Positions 47,403 to 60,037 of a stretch of 64,000 nucleotides of DNA are shown in pieces. The stretch covers positions 25,921,549 to 25,985,548 of the forward strand of contig NC_030855.1 of NCBI RefSeq assembly GCF_000208745.1. Direction: 5' to 3'. This DNA comes from Theobroma cacao. Lineage: Eukaryota; Streptophyta; Magnoliopsida; Malvales; Malvaceae. Numbering within the stretch: the stretch's first letter is position 1; each line of letters begins with the position of its first letter. The notes beneath the pieces were generated by a model that did not search any database, had not been told where the DNA came from, and worked only from the letters and a program-made list of their open reading frames with translations. The position numbers and the translations under genes were made by a program.

Positions 47403-49121
47403 TCTTACTTCCTGCTCAAAACTTGGCAGATAAACATATTCGGTGTTTGCAGGGTTGAGAATCTTGAGCTAGCTCCATCCATAAATTATATATCAAGCTG
47501 CTGTAGCTGCATGCAGTTAATATCTTTATTAGTGTTAACATATTTGTGTCTGGTGGGGTCTTGTCATAATTAAGGGTAATGGGCGTGGAACCTGAATTTT
47601 GTTTAATGGAGTTGTATGATCTTAAGAATAATATTAGAGAGAGAGAGAGAGAGAGAGAGGAGGATNAGAGAGAGAGAGAGAGAGAGAGGGATCGAGAGCC
47701 TCCATAGATTTAATGATACCTTCACTGTTATCCACATGTACACTTACACGTATCTTTTCCCTCCTTGAGCTTAAATATATCAGTTAATCTCGTAGTTTTT
47801 TTCTTTCTAAATATATATATATATATAAATGATACAGTGGATCATCTAGCTGGAGCTGGCCTGGATTAAATACCCCATGACCACCACAAACATGCAAGAC
47901 CTTTGAAGAAAGAGGAGTAATTATTACACCAAATCAATACCACACACTAGACACGAATCGTCCTGTGTTGTCAGCACTTTAACTTGGTGAAATGATATCC
48001 CACATCAGCACCAAGATGAGTATGATCGTAAGGCGTTGGTGAAATTCATGGTAAGCCTGATAACTTCCTTATATATTTTGAAGGAAGCTAAACTTAAAAG
48101 CATTAGCAAGAACACATTAGAATAAGTAATCAACCTTTCATTTTACTTGAGCTTTGTCATGATCAATACTATTCATCATGCCTGGTTTTAGAACTTAGTC
48201 TTTCCACTCAACATTAATGTATTTGCTCTTTCTTTTTTATGAAACCACTAGAGAAATATTTAATCTTATGTACACTAAGCTTATATCACTTATCTATCTT
48301 AATCCATGATCAAACAAAAAAAAAAAAATTCAATGACTTTAAACCTTGTTAACAAGAAAGACAAATGAAAAGGACTAGCTGGAAGAAGCATAATTTGGGA
48401 CACTCAATTGATCAATTTGCGGGATAAATCCAAACCCCAAATTCTTTTTGATTGCTTATAACCAAGGGAGGAAAATTATATATATTAAAATGATTAAGAA
48501 GACATTTCTTATAGGCAAGATGTTTGTCCTGGGAAAGAGAGAGGGGAGATGGTGCTTCTCTTTGAATCACTAATTTCAAAAGTGGACCCTCAAATATATA
48601 ATTATATCTATAGGGTCCACATAACACTTTCAAATTTGCACATAACTTTCTGGACCTTCGAATTAAGTCGGTAAAAGGTGAAGTCATTCTGATACAAGTA
48701 ACGTAGTGGTGACAGCTGCTAGAAGCTTCAAAGAAAGCAGATTCATTTACAGCATCTTCCATTACTTATGCCTCCCATTTCTATGAAGGGTGTATCACAT
48801 ATGAAATACGTACGTATGTATATACATATTGAAATACATTGGAAGAAGTCCTATTTACCTTGCTGCCCTTCACTTTGTTACAATCAAGATGCCTAATTTC
48901 GAGATTTCATCAATGCCAAAGCAAATTTGGGACTAGTATGAGAAGGGAGACACCCTTCATGTTCACTCAACAACACCCTTTCAAGTTCAAGCAATTATCG
49001 ACCCAAGCACACAACATTCTAGCAAAGAAAGACACCATCCAATCATCCCTTCACAGTATTTCGCCTAATTAGGGCTCTTTCCTTTTGGTCACATATAATT
49101 ATAATTAAACAACAAATCGTC
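47403..49121. other. intergenic with GA microsatellite
   Basis: It holds the 3' end of the previous gene, the GA repeat at 47636-47689 and AT-rich DNA. A minus-strand frame of 116 codons (48412-48762) begins with a proper ATG but shows no domain, and its second half reads through AT-rich sequence; I do not call it. Confidence 0.4.
47636..47689. repeat. GA microsatellite interrupted by one N
   Basis: Two GA/AG runs flank a short ggaggat segment and an undetermined base at 47666. The N marks an unresolved position, so the true repeat length is uncertain. Confidence 0.9.
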
Positions 49122-49859
49122 ATGGATGAATATGAGCAGAAGATGAAGCTCCAAGCTGTTGGCAAATTATACCACAGAGACCACTTCCTTAAAAGAACTT
49201 TGCAGCTTGTTGTATCAGTTGCTTTGTTGTCGTTCTTCCTTTGCCACTCTTCGGGCTTCTTTGTGTTTCCCCATTCCTTCAGCGTTTACTTCTCCACGTT
49301 CCTTTTCTCGTTCTTCACCCACACCCTTGAGAGGAAGTACATGTTCCTCATCTGCAATGGAATCCTAGCATTTCTAGCCAAAAGCTCGGTGCCTAGCAGC
49401 TCTTCACCGTCAGAGTCTGATCTTGGTGCCCAGATATCGACATCATCGACAAACTTAACCCAAACTAACGAGGTGGTTCCAAGATATTCGGATGATGGTG
49501 ATAATGATGTACCTCTAGTAGCTGAAAGAGAAGAAGCAGAAGATGCTTACGAAAATGAGGTTGAGGAGCAAGGAGAGCAGGACAATATTGAGCCTTTAGG
49601 TAGAGTGGAAGGGAAAGAAGACGATGAAGAAAGAGAAAGTGAAGTTTCTGTGATTGTGGAAGATGGGGAATACAAAGAAGGAGAAAGTGGGTTGGTGATG
49701 CAAGAAGATCAGCACAAAGAAGAAGGTGCAGGAGCACCACTAGCAGCAAATGAAGACGTACCAAGCACAGAAGATTTAAACCAGAAATTTGAAGAATTCA
49801 TAAGGAAAATGAAAGAAGAAATCAGGATTGAAGCTCAACAACAACTGATTGCAGTGTAA
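49122..49859 (+). CDS. acidic membrane protein with DUF761-like C-terminus, 245 aa
   Basis: Single exon starting at an ATG in good context. Two hydrophobic segments lie at about residues 25-45 (LQLVVSVALLSFFLCH) and 50-68, followed by a conserved KYMFLICNGILAFLAKSS block at about 72-88. Residues 95-215 are strongly acidic and disordered (runs of Glu and Asp). The last 28 residues (LNQKFEEFIRKMKEEIRIEA) resemble the short DUF761 motif found at the C-terminus of many plant membrane proteins. The function is unknown. The long acidic stretch explains the spurious open frame on the other strand. Confidence 0.75.
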   Translation: MDEYEQKMKLQAVGKLYHRDHFLKRTLQLVVSVALLSFFLCHSSGFFVFPHSFSVYFSTFLFSFFTHTLERKYMFLICNGILAFLAKSSVPSSSSPSESDLGAQISTSSTNLTQTNEVVPRYSDDGDNDVPLVAEREEAEDAYENEVEEQGEQDNIEPLGRVEGKEDDEERESEVSVIVEDGEYKEGESGLVMQEDQHKEEGAGAPLAANEDVPSTEDLNQKFEEFIRKMKEEIRIEAQQQLIAV

Positions 49860-52800
49860 TGCATATATTCGAAGAAAATAAAAATTATCTGCTAGCAACG
49901 TCAGTGATTTGGTCTCTTTTAAGCTGGCCAAAAGCTCCCATCTGCCTTTCATGTTATATGCAGTAATTACTTAATATCTAGATCATTTTCATCAGTCTGT
50001 TGCACTTGAATTCTCTCTTTACTGTTACTTTTGCCATTGTGTTTACTTCAAATTGCTGGACTGTAAATTTTTCTGCTTTTGATTTTGCTCCTTTTTCCAA
50101 AACAAAAAGGGAAGAATGTGAAACAGTAGATCTCCAGGTCCAATTCCGTACGTTGAAAGTATGCAGTGTGGTGTTCTTTTTTTGAAAAGCATGTCTTTAT
50201 TCTTCCAATGTCAGATTGTCGTACCAAGTCTTCAGCCTGCCTGGCAAAAGACTTTCATTGACAAGAAGTCTGGTTTAGGTAAAATGCCTCTAGCCTTACA
50301 AAAGCTTAGCGCTGCACCATAACACTTGCTGCCTGACATAAATGTGGTGTTCTGTTGGGTGAACTGTTGTAGAGTGTAGTGAAAAATGCTAGAATGGACT
50401 ACGATCTTTAACACTTGCTTCTATATAAAAATCAGGCAAGTCATACTAATAAGTTTGATTATTTAATTAATACGACTGACAGATTTGAATAATTAAATAA
50501 GGCGATAAGATGCTGATGCAATTACTTTAACAGAAGCAGCGTTCCTCCAAGACATTCTCATCTTGAAGATCATTGTTTATTAATTAATTTGTAATTTGTA
50601 AAGCTCAACCTGCTCCTTTAGTATCCTTTGCAATCAAAATTTGAGTCATATATAGCTCCTAACATCTTCATGCAAGAAGCCTCGGCAGAGGGAAAAAAAC
50701 AGTAAAGAACAGAAACGTGATGAGATCTTAATGAGACTTTCTTATCACATGATTTTCTAAGACCCACAAAAGATAAGTATGACTGTATAAGTTTTCATTG
50801 GAATTGACATAAAGGAAAGCTAGATGAAAATTTTGAGAAGGAGGGGCGAAAAAATCTCTAATCAGCTGTCCAAACATTTCGTTTTCTTTAATTCGTACCC
50901 TATCGATCATTGTTTCATTATAGACAGAAATATTATGACACCAAATGAACCTGACATAACTTTCCACGTGCTTCCATTTCCTTCAAGCTGAGCATCCTCG
51001 ATTGTAACTGCCACAAGTTCATGATCATAATCATTATAATGGGTTTCAGAAAAGGAAGAAAAAAGCAACTGCAGATGATCCCAGGTGAGGCCTATATTGA
51101 TCCATCACAAGATTTCAGGCTAATATGAAAACCAATAATTAGATGTGATGATGGAGGAGTAGCTAGCCATGTACACCAAAAATATCAACTACATGCAGGA
51201 AATTTTGAGCTTCTTGAGTCGATATGCATCACATACATGTGAGAAAAAACAGACAATATTGAGATGCATAATAATTGATAGCAGATCAGTATTACCCATC
51301 TGTCATGTACTACTTTGCACAGTTGCAGACGAACAACCTTCAATGCGGTTCCGACACTCGTGTGGCTAGAAATATGCAGCTTTCATTTTCATTTACAATT
51401 GTGATATTTTCTTACCAACACCGTGGACAATGTCAGCACATTGGATGAATCATTTCAAATTTACATACTTGCAAAGGCAGACCATATATGGAGGGAGGGA
51501 GATGTCTAGAAGGATCCCATGGTGGCGGGCCTCAATGAGAAGCATTGCAACAAGGGGAAACATGTTCCATCTGTCTGAAAGTGGAGACAAAAAAGTGAGA
51601 CCAAATAATTGTCAATAATTCTTGTGTGGAACAAGTTTAGCAGTCAAACCAAAACAACATTTTTATCGCAAAAGAATGCATAATTTCTTTTAGCACCAAA
51701 ATCAGTACAATTTTGCCATACCTAGCCTGGCCTTCTCCATGGGGAAGGCATGTAATGCGGGTCCAGATAGTGCAGCTTGCGGGCTCCTCAATTGTGCAGA
51801 GCCAAGACAATTACTCAGGTCAAGTTGAAAACAAAACAATAGGAGAAATCAAAAGATGAAAGTAGCACAGACGATCCTGCTTTTCAAATGTTCCTGCAGA
51901 GACAATATCCTTACAGCTGGCTGCAATAGAAGGCTTTTATGTCAAAGAAGTGCGAAAGTACAAGCAGTGCTAAGAGTAACTGCAGAATTCACGGAGAGAG
52001 AACAACAACTGTCATCAACAAATGGGAAGAAAAAACATATATAAAGATTAAACTGAGAACTCTCAAGTTGTATAGATTTGTCAATTTCTCCTGAAACTGC
52101 CTGGGATAGAACTGGTGAAAAGATCGTATAGAACATGATAACCCAACTTTCAGCGGCTTATGACTTTGAGATGCATTGGCAGATTAGTACCCCTATCTTT
52201 AGACCTGCAACATTTCCAGCCAGATAAAATACAACTTCATTTTAAATCCAAGAATAGAGCCCTCCATAGGAAGGAAATGCCTCATCCCCTAATAAGATGC
52301 CATAGCTCAGCAAGCTTCAACTCGGCAAGTGTCTTGAGACCAACAAACTCTGTATACTGTTCATCTTAATCTTCATTTTTACACAGTGGGTATACTGTTG
52401 CCTGGGTTTTAAAATCTCAAGGATTCAAAGGAAAAACAGTGAATATTTTTCAAACATTTCTGGAAGGGATTTATTCAGATATCGTGGGGATTAAGAAGCA
52501 CCATTACATTCCAAGGTCACAATGGAGATAACCACAATTGTTACTAGGATACTACATCTCGTTGGCAAGCCAATCCAGATTTATACAGTATTCTAGACTG
52601 ATCTTCAAGTGCTCAACAAGTGTACTGTAAAAGCACAACTCGAAACTATTGTTATGATACAATGACCTCCAAAAGCACAACTCGAAACTTATGCATAGTC
52701 TGAAATAAAATAAATATAACTATAGAAATGTACTGTAAGCAAAAAAGAAAAGAAATGGAGATTATACAAAAAATCTTTCACTTGATATGAAAAGAGCAAA

Positions 52801-53218
52801 GAAGCCAAATGAGAAGGCAGCAGCAGAATAAGTTCAAAACATAACTTAATTTGCTTTATTATTTTAAAGATGGTTGGGAGGGCTGACGAAAACATTAATG
52901 ACATCTTACATTCACGCCACCTGATGAAATTTCACATTTCCTGTGTCCCAGTCTACATGTTTTGCATTCGTTCTTTCATGAAGGAAATTACAATGAACTC
53001 GTCAACAGCTGATCCACAATATATTCTCCAGCATATAGTTCTGATTGTCACTTATTCTCAACATAGCATCTCTTCTGTTTGAATGTAGAAATTGAGTGCA
53101 TGCCGACAATGACCTGATTAGCTTCGTGGTACACTTTCTTTTAATTGGTTATTACTTTCGTTGATGAAGCATCAAGCAGTTCTTTTTACTCCGAAGAGCA
53201 GCTTTAACCACTCCATAA
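49860..53218. other. gene-poor stretch, no recognisable gene
   Basis: Both strands carry only short open frames without domains. The base composition around 51430-51830 is less AT-rich than its surroundings, so a non-coding transcript or a decayed gene is possible, but I see no splice-consistent coding series. The right end is the 3' UTR of the FAR1-related gene. Confidence 0.4.
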
Positions 53219-55465
53219 TTAACTAGCTGGGGAAAGTGTAAAATCCATGGGAGCTCCATCACTCTCTGGCATATCTCTAACCTCATTGAGGAGTCTTGTG
53301 AGTTCCTTTGTCAGCTCCCTACGCATATAATCAGAGCGCTCTTTTGTAATTGATGATTCTGTAAATAGAGTTTCGGTTAAGGACTGGAATTCTTGAAACC
53401 ATTCATCATCATTATCATGAACAGAATGATCATCATAAAACATCAGAGAGCTTTCTCTTCGCCATCTACTAAGAAAATATTTATCAGGAAGTTGAAAGTA
53501 GTTCTTATCTATAAATACGCGAAGAGCATGTCGGCATAATATTCCTGAAGACTCAAACTCCTTACAGGAACAGTGAATCTGTTCATCTTCTGGAATCCAT
53601 ATAACAAGACTTTCCCCATCAATCTTCCTGAAATGACGTACAAGATATGATCCATTAGCCATTTCAGATGCAGCATACTGCATGCTCGCTATTAATTCAT
53701 GTTGTAGAGCATTGAAGGCAAAGGGTGTTAGAATTTGACGTGAATGCTGTTCAATAGGCAAGCATGTTTTCAAATGCATATGCTGCATTTCTTGATGTGG
53801 CTGGTTTTGTATATTGGCTGCAACACCAACCTGAAAAATTGAAACCAACTAAATAACAATTAACATATGACAAAACTCAGTTGAAGGATTACAAGAGAAC
53901 ATTCCTAATTAATATACCTGCTCAAAAAATCTACGTAAACTCGTTTGAGCACTGAAAATTCCTTTCAAGAATGCATCTACAGACTTTGAGTAGGTTGTTG
54001 TCACCATTCGAGCAAGAAAATAACCTCTCACATATGATTGTGCCCAAGAAGTACGAAGAGAGTAGAGTAAAGTAATGTGTTTATCTGAGCCAAGTCCAAA
54101 TATGGAAACCATTTGATTCCATCGTAGTTCAAAATCCTCTGTACTCTCCAGACGATATAATGCATCAAATTCTGATTTAAATTCTGCATACTGAGATCCA
54201 AGTTGAAGAGGGAACCAGCTAGATACCTTGGGCAGTATGTTCCATATAGACATAACATGTTTAGTGCTTGGCAATTCACTTCTTATAGCATCTCTAAGCC
54301 CTGGATCAAGATCGGTTGAAATTGTCTGTGGACATCTCCCTTTCATGAAGCTGATAAATGTCTGCACCAAAAGGGAAAAGGGAAAATTGTAAAGAAGACG
54401 ATAAATGAAAACCTATTTAATACACAGAGAACTATAGAAGTAAACCTGTAAAGCCCATGCAAAGGAGCGCATTGTTTCATCCTGCAATAGAACGCAACCA
54501 AAGAAAATTGGTCGGCCATTGTTGTCAATTCCAATCCATGCCCCGAAAAGCATATCATATGTGATTGATCTATAAGTGGTGTCAAAATAAACAACATCAC
54601 CATACATGGTATATGAATTAACAGAGTCACCATACGACCAAGCAATGTTCTCAACCTTATTGTTCTCATCTACAGTATAATCATAAACAAAGTCTTGATC
54701 TGCCTCTTTTGTTGCCTTACATGCCTCAAGAAGTTCCATCGTATCATTTTCTCTTTTCTCGTTGAGCAAAGCATCATTTTCTTGAACCACTTTCTTCCGG
54801 TTTTGAACAAAATTCCTAACATCTCTCTCCAAAAAAGGCAATTGTCCACCTTGAATGCCCTTTTCCAACTCCAAAACCTTCACTATACGATGTATAGGAA
54901 ACCCAGCTTTTGAAAGTAGCAAAATTCTCTCTTGATCTGCCTCATGAATCTTCCTATATGCAGGCAAGAGGCGCACCTGGTCATCTTCTAAAAGTTCATG
55001 ATTATGAACATTGCTAAATTGTACAACAAACCATTGTGAAACCCCATCTATTACCTCCTTGGACAAATACATCTTTGCATCACATCCACACCGGACAGAT
55101 TTCCTATCTCTATGGTGTTCCCCAGTAGGCTTTTTCCTCAGAGGTGCAAAACCAGAACGATAGCAAACAAAATCACGCTTATAAATACCCAATTGGGGGC
55201 TCAATCTGGACCTCTCTTTTCTAATTGAAAACCCATTTTTCCTAGCAAAATTCCCATAATACTCAAAGGCATCCTCATCGCTCTTAAACACCATCCCAAC
55301 ATAAGGAGCAACCATGGCTTCAGACTGAACCGACTCATTTTTTACCAGCTGGGATGCTATGGATGTTTCTTCAGCATCCCCTTCATAAGTTACATAACAT
55401 TTCCAGTCCCCACACGGGCATTGCTGCCTCCGTATCCATATGTTCTTTGATGGTACGGAAGTCAT
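53219..55465 (-). CDS. FAR1-related sequence (FRS) protein, 691 aa
   Basis: Three coding exons on the minus strand: 54446-55465, 53918-54361, 53219-53830. FRS proteins are transcription factors domesticated from MULE transposases. Residues 60-160 hold the FAR1 C2H2-type DNA-binding domain (FYEYYGNFARKNGFS-like start, FVCYRSG, VRCGCDAKM, VHNHELLEDDQVR). Residues about 290-450 are the MULE transposase core, with the first two acidic positions kept (VYFDTTY and STDLDPGLRDAI). A SWIM zinc finger follows at about 570-590 (CSCKEFESSGILCRHAL). Sequence blocks such as LLPAYRKI, ENIAWSYGD and RHALRVF place it near Arabidopsis FRS11/FRS12, as I recall. It has no terminal inverted repeats nearby, so it is a host gene, not a mobile copy. 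Confidence 0.9.
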
Positions 55466-56696
55466 TATTTACAGCAAATTTGAAACATAAGCAAGTAAAA
55501 CGAATGCCACTGCAATCCTAGACTCACCCAAAAGCTAACAGCATAAAACCTTCAAGAGACAACGAGTTAAACAATAATTAAAACAGCTCATTCCAGATAA
55601 GAATACACATACAACTAATTCTAAAGCAATCCACTTAAGCTAAGATGCAAATCTCATCAAATGGAAAAAAAAAAAGTCACGAATTTGCTGTTTTAAGTCA
55701 CAGTGAAAGTGAGAAAAAGAAAAGGAAAAAGAAAAAGAAGGGAAACTACAAATATCAAAATGTTAACAGAACTGTAGTTGAACAAATAGAAAAACTTACA
55801 TAACAAAGTGGTTAAGCAGTGAAGATCAACGTACCACTGAAACTAAAGGAAATTACTTTAACCCTTTTTCTTTTTCTTCTTCCTCTCCTTGTTCTTCTTC
55901 TTCTCCTCCTTCCTCTTCCTCTTCCCCTTCCCCAGCTCGTCCACTCCTTTTTCCATTTCCCTCGTATTATGAAAGATAACCTGAGAATCCACCGTCGGGC
56001 CTCTATGGACATGTTGTTGGGCCTAATGGACATAGTTGTTAGCCCAAAAGGTTAGGCCGTGTGATCAATGCAATTCAAAATGCCCGAAAAATGGCTCCAG
56101 GCCCACAATCAACCCCCTTTTAATATAGTTTCATTGTGAATGACGATTTCCAAGATTTTCTGGGAAAACTCTGACTTATTCCAAGTCTATGGTATTGTGC
56201 ATTCAATCCAATAGTCTAGAGAAACTAATCAATCCCTTTGCACCTTCTTCCTGTTTTTTCTCCTATTCTAAACGCTACTGCTCCTATCTTTCAGGATCTT
56301 CCATAATTTTTTTTTTTTGCATGTTGATTGTTGTCACATCACCTTTTCCTTTTAGAATCAAATTGTAGAAGGTAGCTTTCTTAAGTACGATAAACTTCTT
56401 CATTTTCCAATGTCTTTTTTGGTTTTATGTTCATTGGCATGGTTAAGTTCTGTTGATCTTCCTTGCATGGCACCATTTTACTGAATGAAGATACAAGCAG
56501 GGATTCAACTTTTTATTTCTTTGCTGTTTTCACTAGAATTCTTGGTTAAATCCTTCAACCTGTTTAATGTATCAGAACCTAAGATTTCTGGTCAAATTGT
56601 TAATTCAGAGCTTCCCATGTTACTGCAAATTAACTCTTCAAAATTTACATTGTGCAAGGACATAGGGAGATATATGCAACTTTGCTGAAGATTCTG
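55466..56696. other. divergent spacer between FRS and TPK genes
   Basis: The two genes start head to head about 1.2 kb apart. A pyrimidine-rich run (55857-55935) and a long T run near 56309 are present. 5' UTR introns may lie here, but I cannot place them. Confidence 0.45.
55857..55935. repeat. CTT/CCT-rich pyrimidine tract
   Basis: An imperfect run of ttc, ctc and cttcc units on the plus strand; it lies in the upstream region of both flanking genes. Confidence 0.75.
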
Positions 56697-57849
56697 ATGG
56701 CTCGTGAAGATGCTAGCCAGCCTTTGCTTTCGGCTATGACTGATTCTTCACTAAATGAGACAAAGGCCATCCAGAGAAGAAAGCCTCAGCGCCGCTCAAT
56801 GGCTCCTTCAGAGAAAGGCTCTCAAGAGCAACAGAGGATCCCATCTGCTATAAATCCTGAGTCAGCACTTGTAGCACAAGAGGTTAGGTTCAAGTATGTG
56901 CTACTATGGTTGGCTTCCTATCTAGGCATAGGCACCCTTTGGTTCTCCCTCATAAGGAATCAGATTGATGGTAAGAAGACGAATGGGGTTCTCGATGCAA
57001 TTTACTTCTGTGTTGTGACAATGACCACTGTTGGATATGGGGACCTTGTACCCCATAGCACATTGGCAAAGATACTTGCCTGCATTTACGTCTTCACTGG
57101 CATGGCTCTTGTTGGGCTAATTCTAAGTAAGGCGGCAGATTACATAGTGGAAAAGCAGGAAATTCTCTTGGTTAGAGCCATGCATATGAATGAAAAGTTT
57201 AATGCAGCTGAGATTCTTATGGAGGTTGAAACCGACAAAGTGAAATATAAATTTCTCGTGACTTCACAGCTACTTTTGGTTCTTATAGTTGTGGGAATCA
57301 GCTTCTTATCGCTGGTTGAAAAAATGGAATTCATTGATGCCATTTATTGTGTTTGTTCCACTATCACCACTCTTGGCTACGGGGATGAGAGCTTCTCAAC
57401 AGGAGTGGGACGCATATTTGCTATTTTCTGGATACTCAGCAGTACGGTTTGCTTAGCTCAGTTCTTTCTCTATCTAGCAGAGCTGTACACTGAGAGAAGG
57501 CAAAAATCACTGGTTAAATGGGTTCTTACGAGAAAACTAACATCATCAGACCTTGAGGCAGCAGATCTGGATCATGATGGGGTGGTCAGGTAAGGTTGGC
57601 TTGCGACACAAATATGGATTTTTGTTTGCCTTAAAAACATTCTGTACTGACTGAAGTTAGCTAGGCACAATTTTCGTATAATGCTTATGTCTTGTCAATT
57701 CCCTCTATCACAGTACAGCAGAGTTCATCTTATATAAGCTGAAGGAAATGGGAAAAATCTGCCAGGAAGACGTTTTGCCATTAATGGAGAGGTTCAAAAC
57801 TCTCGATGTTGATCACACAGGAACTTTGACTGCATCCGATCTGATTTGA
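56697..57849 (+). CDS. TPK1: two-pore potassium channel (TPK), 342 aa
   Basis: Two exons: 56697-57589 and 57714-57849. TPK channels pass K+ across the vacuolar membrane and are opened by cytosolic Ca2+. There are four membrane helices (about residues 66-87, 125-148, 188-207, 238-262) and two pore loops with intact filters (TTVGYGD at 111-116, TTLGYGD at 225-230). Two C-terminal EF-hands follow: DLDHDGVVSTAE at about 290-301 and DVDHTGTLTASD at about 329-340. The N-terminal RRKPQRRSMAPSE segment resembles the 14-3-3 binding site of TPK1. The chain ends soon after the second EF-hand. The start at 56697 gives the usual MAREDA-type N-terminus; no earlier ATG is in frame. The TPK1 symbol is by resemblance, and a close paralogue is possible. 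Confidence 0.92.
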
Positions 57850-59480
57850 CCCTAATCATCTAGAGCTGATGACTCAACCCTTGCGTAATTTGCTAGTGCA
57901 TCAACATTTGAGATATTTCCAACAATTCCACGGCTTAGTGAGAGGGAATATTCTTTAACATGAAACCGTTGTTTCAATCTGCATCTCACTTTTGCAGCTG
58001 CATATTAAGGAGCAACATATGCATAGTTTACAAATATAATTTATCTAGCAACTCCATCCTAAGTGGAGAATTTATAATGGCACCAGATACACATACAGGT
58101 TCTCCTGTTCAAGCTTTTCAGCAATGGAAACAGCTTTGCGTTTTGGCCATCCCTCATCATGTGAAGTAAGATTATCATACCAATTCTAAGTCTGGCTGCT
58201 AGGCGACACCAATAACAAGAAATCTTCGTAAATAGAGGGTAAAAAAGGGTTTTATTTTGAGTCTAAACAATATAGAACGCTTGGATGGTGGATCATGAAG
58301 CTACCATCTAGATGAGAGTCAGAGCATTGTTAGAAGATGCTAAAATTTCCCGTAAATAGTAACTTAAGTAAGCAGTTGGAAACGATTTTCATCTAAAGTA
58401 TGGTACAGCTGTATGATCAAGGCATGCAAAAATGAGCATAATGCACACAAGGTTGCACCTGCACCAAAACTGACAGAGAGCAGCTTTCCTTCTTGGTATA
58501 AAAACTCTTTTAGACTACTAAGTTGAATCTTCTCAAGCACCTGCTACCAAATTTCTTCGATTCCCTAACCGTTTTTGACTAAATTCTGCCTTCCAGTTAC
58601 CCTGATCAAATCAGCAGAGACTGTAGATGTTTGTTGAGGAGTTATCCCACCCAAAACATGTCTCTTCCTATCTAAATTTATATCTTTGATGATAGCAGTT
58701 TCAAAATCCCCTGACTCTCCAGCATGCTTGATTTTCCAACCAAGCATTTGTTGACAAGCCTCTAGTGTTTTTACGCAACTCAACAAGCTCACCACCTTTC
58801 CCGGCTACATCTCTTCCCCCACATCACTTAGAGGCAAGGTGCTATGATGAGAACTCATATCAGCAGAAGAAACAGGCAATGTATACTGCTGATCAGGAGC
58901 AAAGCAGCAGTTAACCATTGTGATTTGTCATTTGACATCCTCAGTTGTTTTTCAGCCTCAGATAACGTTTTCAAAGCTTGGCGTATTTCTCCATATCTTC
59001 TTTGGACACTGGATTGCATAAATCTGTTGTATCAGTTGCAGAAGAAAAATAAATATTTAAACACAAAGAAACAATGAGTATTTCTCTATTTATTTATTTG
59101 CTTGTAATCTGTTTGGAAAGATAATGAAGTGCCTGCACATGCTGTAAGTGTGTTACGGTAAATTTTAGATGATTAGCTATGTATGCATGAAGGTTGTTGT
59201 AATGAGCATCTATGAACACGATAGCTGTAGCCTTTCAAAAAATAAAAACATGATAGCTGTACACGGTTTGATCCACTGCATATGCATACAAATCCAAATT
59301 CTAACCATATGCAACTTTTGGCTTGGATTGACGACAATGCTCCCCTTGCAACAACTTACTATCACCGCAGCAGCAACAACAACAAAATGTTAACTATTGA
59401 CTGTTTAAAGTTTGATGGGATGTAGGGACTGTAATATTTACAATCCCATTCAAATGTAAAGTCCATAGGCAACTTGATTT
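57850..59480. other. TPK 3' region and intergenic
   Basis: No gene recognised. The minus frame at 58565-58795 and the plus frame at 57960-58169 have no domain. Confidence 0.4.
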
Positions 59481-59626
59481 GTTTCCTCAAAATTAATTGA
59501 AAATTAAGGGAAACATATGTACTATTTCAATTGAAGCCGAGTTTTTTTAAAAAAAAATTTGGACTTACTAGTAGCTCTGAAAATGAGCTTTTTTTTTTTT
59601 TTTTTTTCATTTTTTAGGCTCAAATT

Positions 59627-60000
59627 AGCCATGTTTCAGGGGTAAAGCCCACTTCTTCTTGATATGTATAGGCCTTAACTTAGCCGAACTCAATATGCTT
59701 TTATGGCTTTTAAGCAAGAGAAATATAATTTTTGAAAAAGCAATATCAATATTTGAATGTTAAAATCACAAGTTTAATATGAAAAAAATAGCACAAATCT
59801 AATGGATATATATATATATATGNAGCCATGTTTCAGGGGTAAAGCCCACTTCTTCTTGATATGTATAGGCCTTAACTTAGCCGAACTCAATATGCTTTTA
59901 TGGTTTTTAAGCAAGAGAAATATAATTTTTGAAAAAGCGATATCAATATTTGAATGTTAAAATCACAAGTTTAATATGAAAAAAATAGCACAAATCTAAT

Positions 60001-60019
<19 letters not shown>
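59627..60019. repeat. near-identical 196 bp tandem pair joined at an N
   Basis: Copy 1 is 59627-59822 and copy 2 about 59824-60019. I see only two substitutions (c/t and a/g) and a different length of the terminal TA run. The single undetermined base at 59823 sits exactly at the junction. Confidence 0.88.

Positions 60020-60030
<11 letters not shown>
60003..60030. repeat. TA microsatellite
   Basis: A run of about 13 TA units at the end of copy 2; a shorter run (59808-59820) ends copy 1. Confidence 0.85.

Positions 60031-60037
<7 letters not shown>

Noticed and set aside
47636..47689. Regular repeat that might suggest an array
   Set aside because: Simple GA dinucleotide repeat; no spacers, and the genome is a plant's.
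48412..48762. Minus-strand frame of 116 codons with ATG
   Set aside because: No domain, and its 3' half translates AT-rich spacer; kept only as a possibility.
49465..49764. Leu-rich minus-strand frame of 99 codons
   Set aside because: Mirror of the Glu/Asp-rich part of the plus-strand acidic protein.
58445..58475. Similarity to the miR530 sequence (gcacctgcacc)
   Set aside because: Only about 11 bases match and no hairpin arm is seen nearby.
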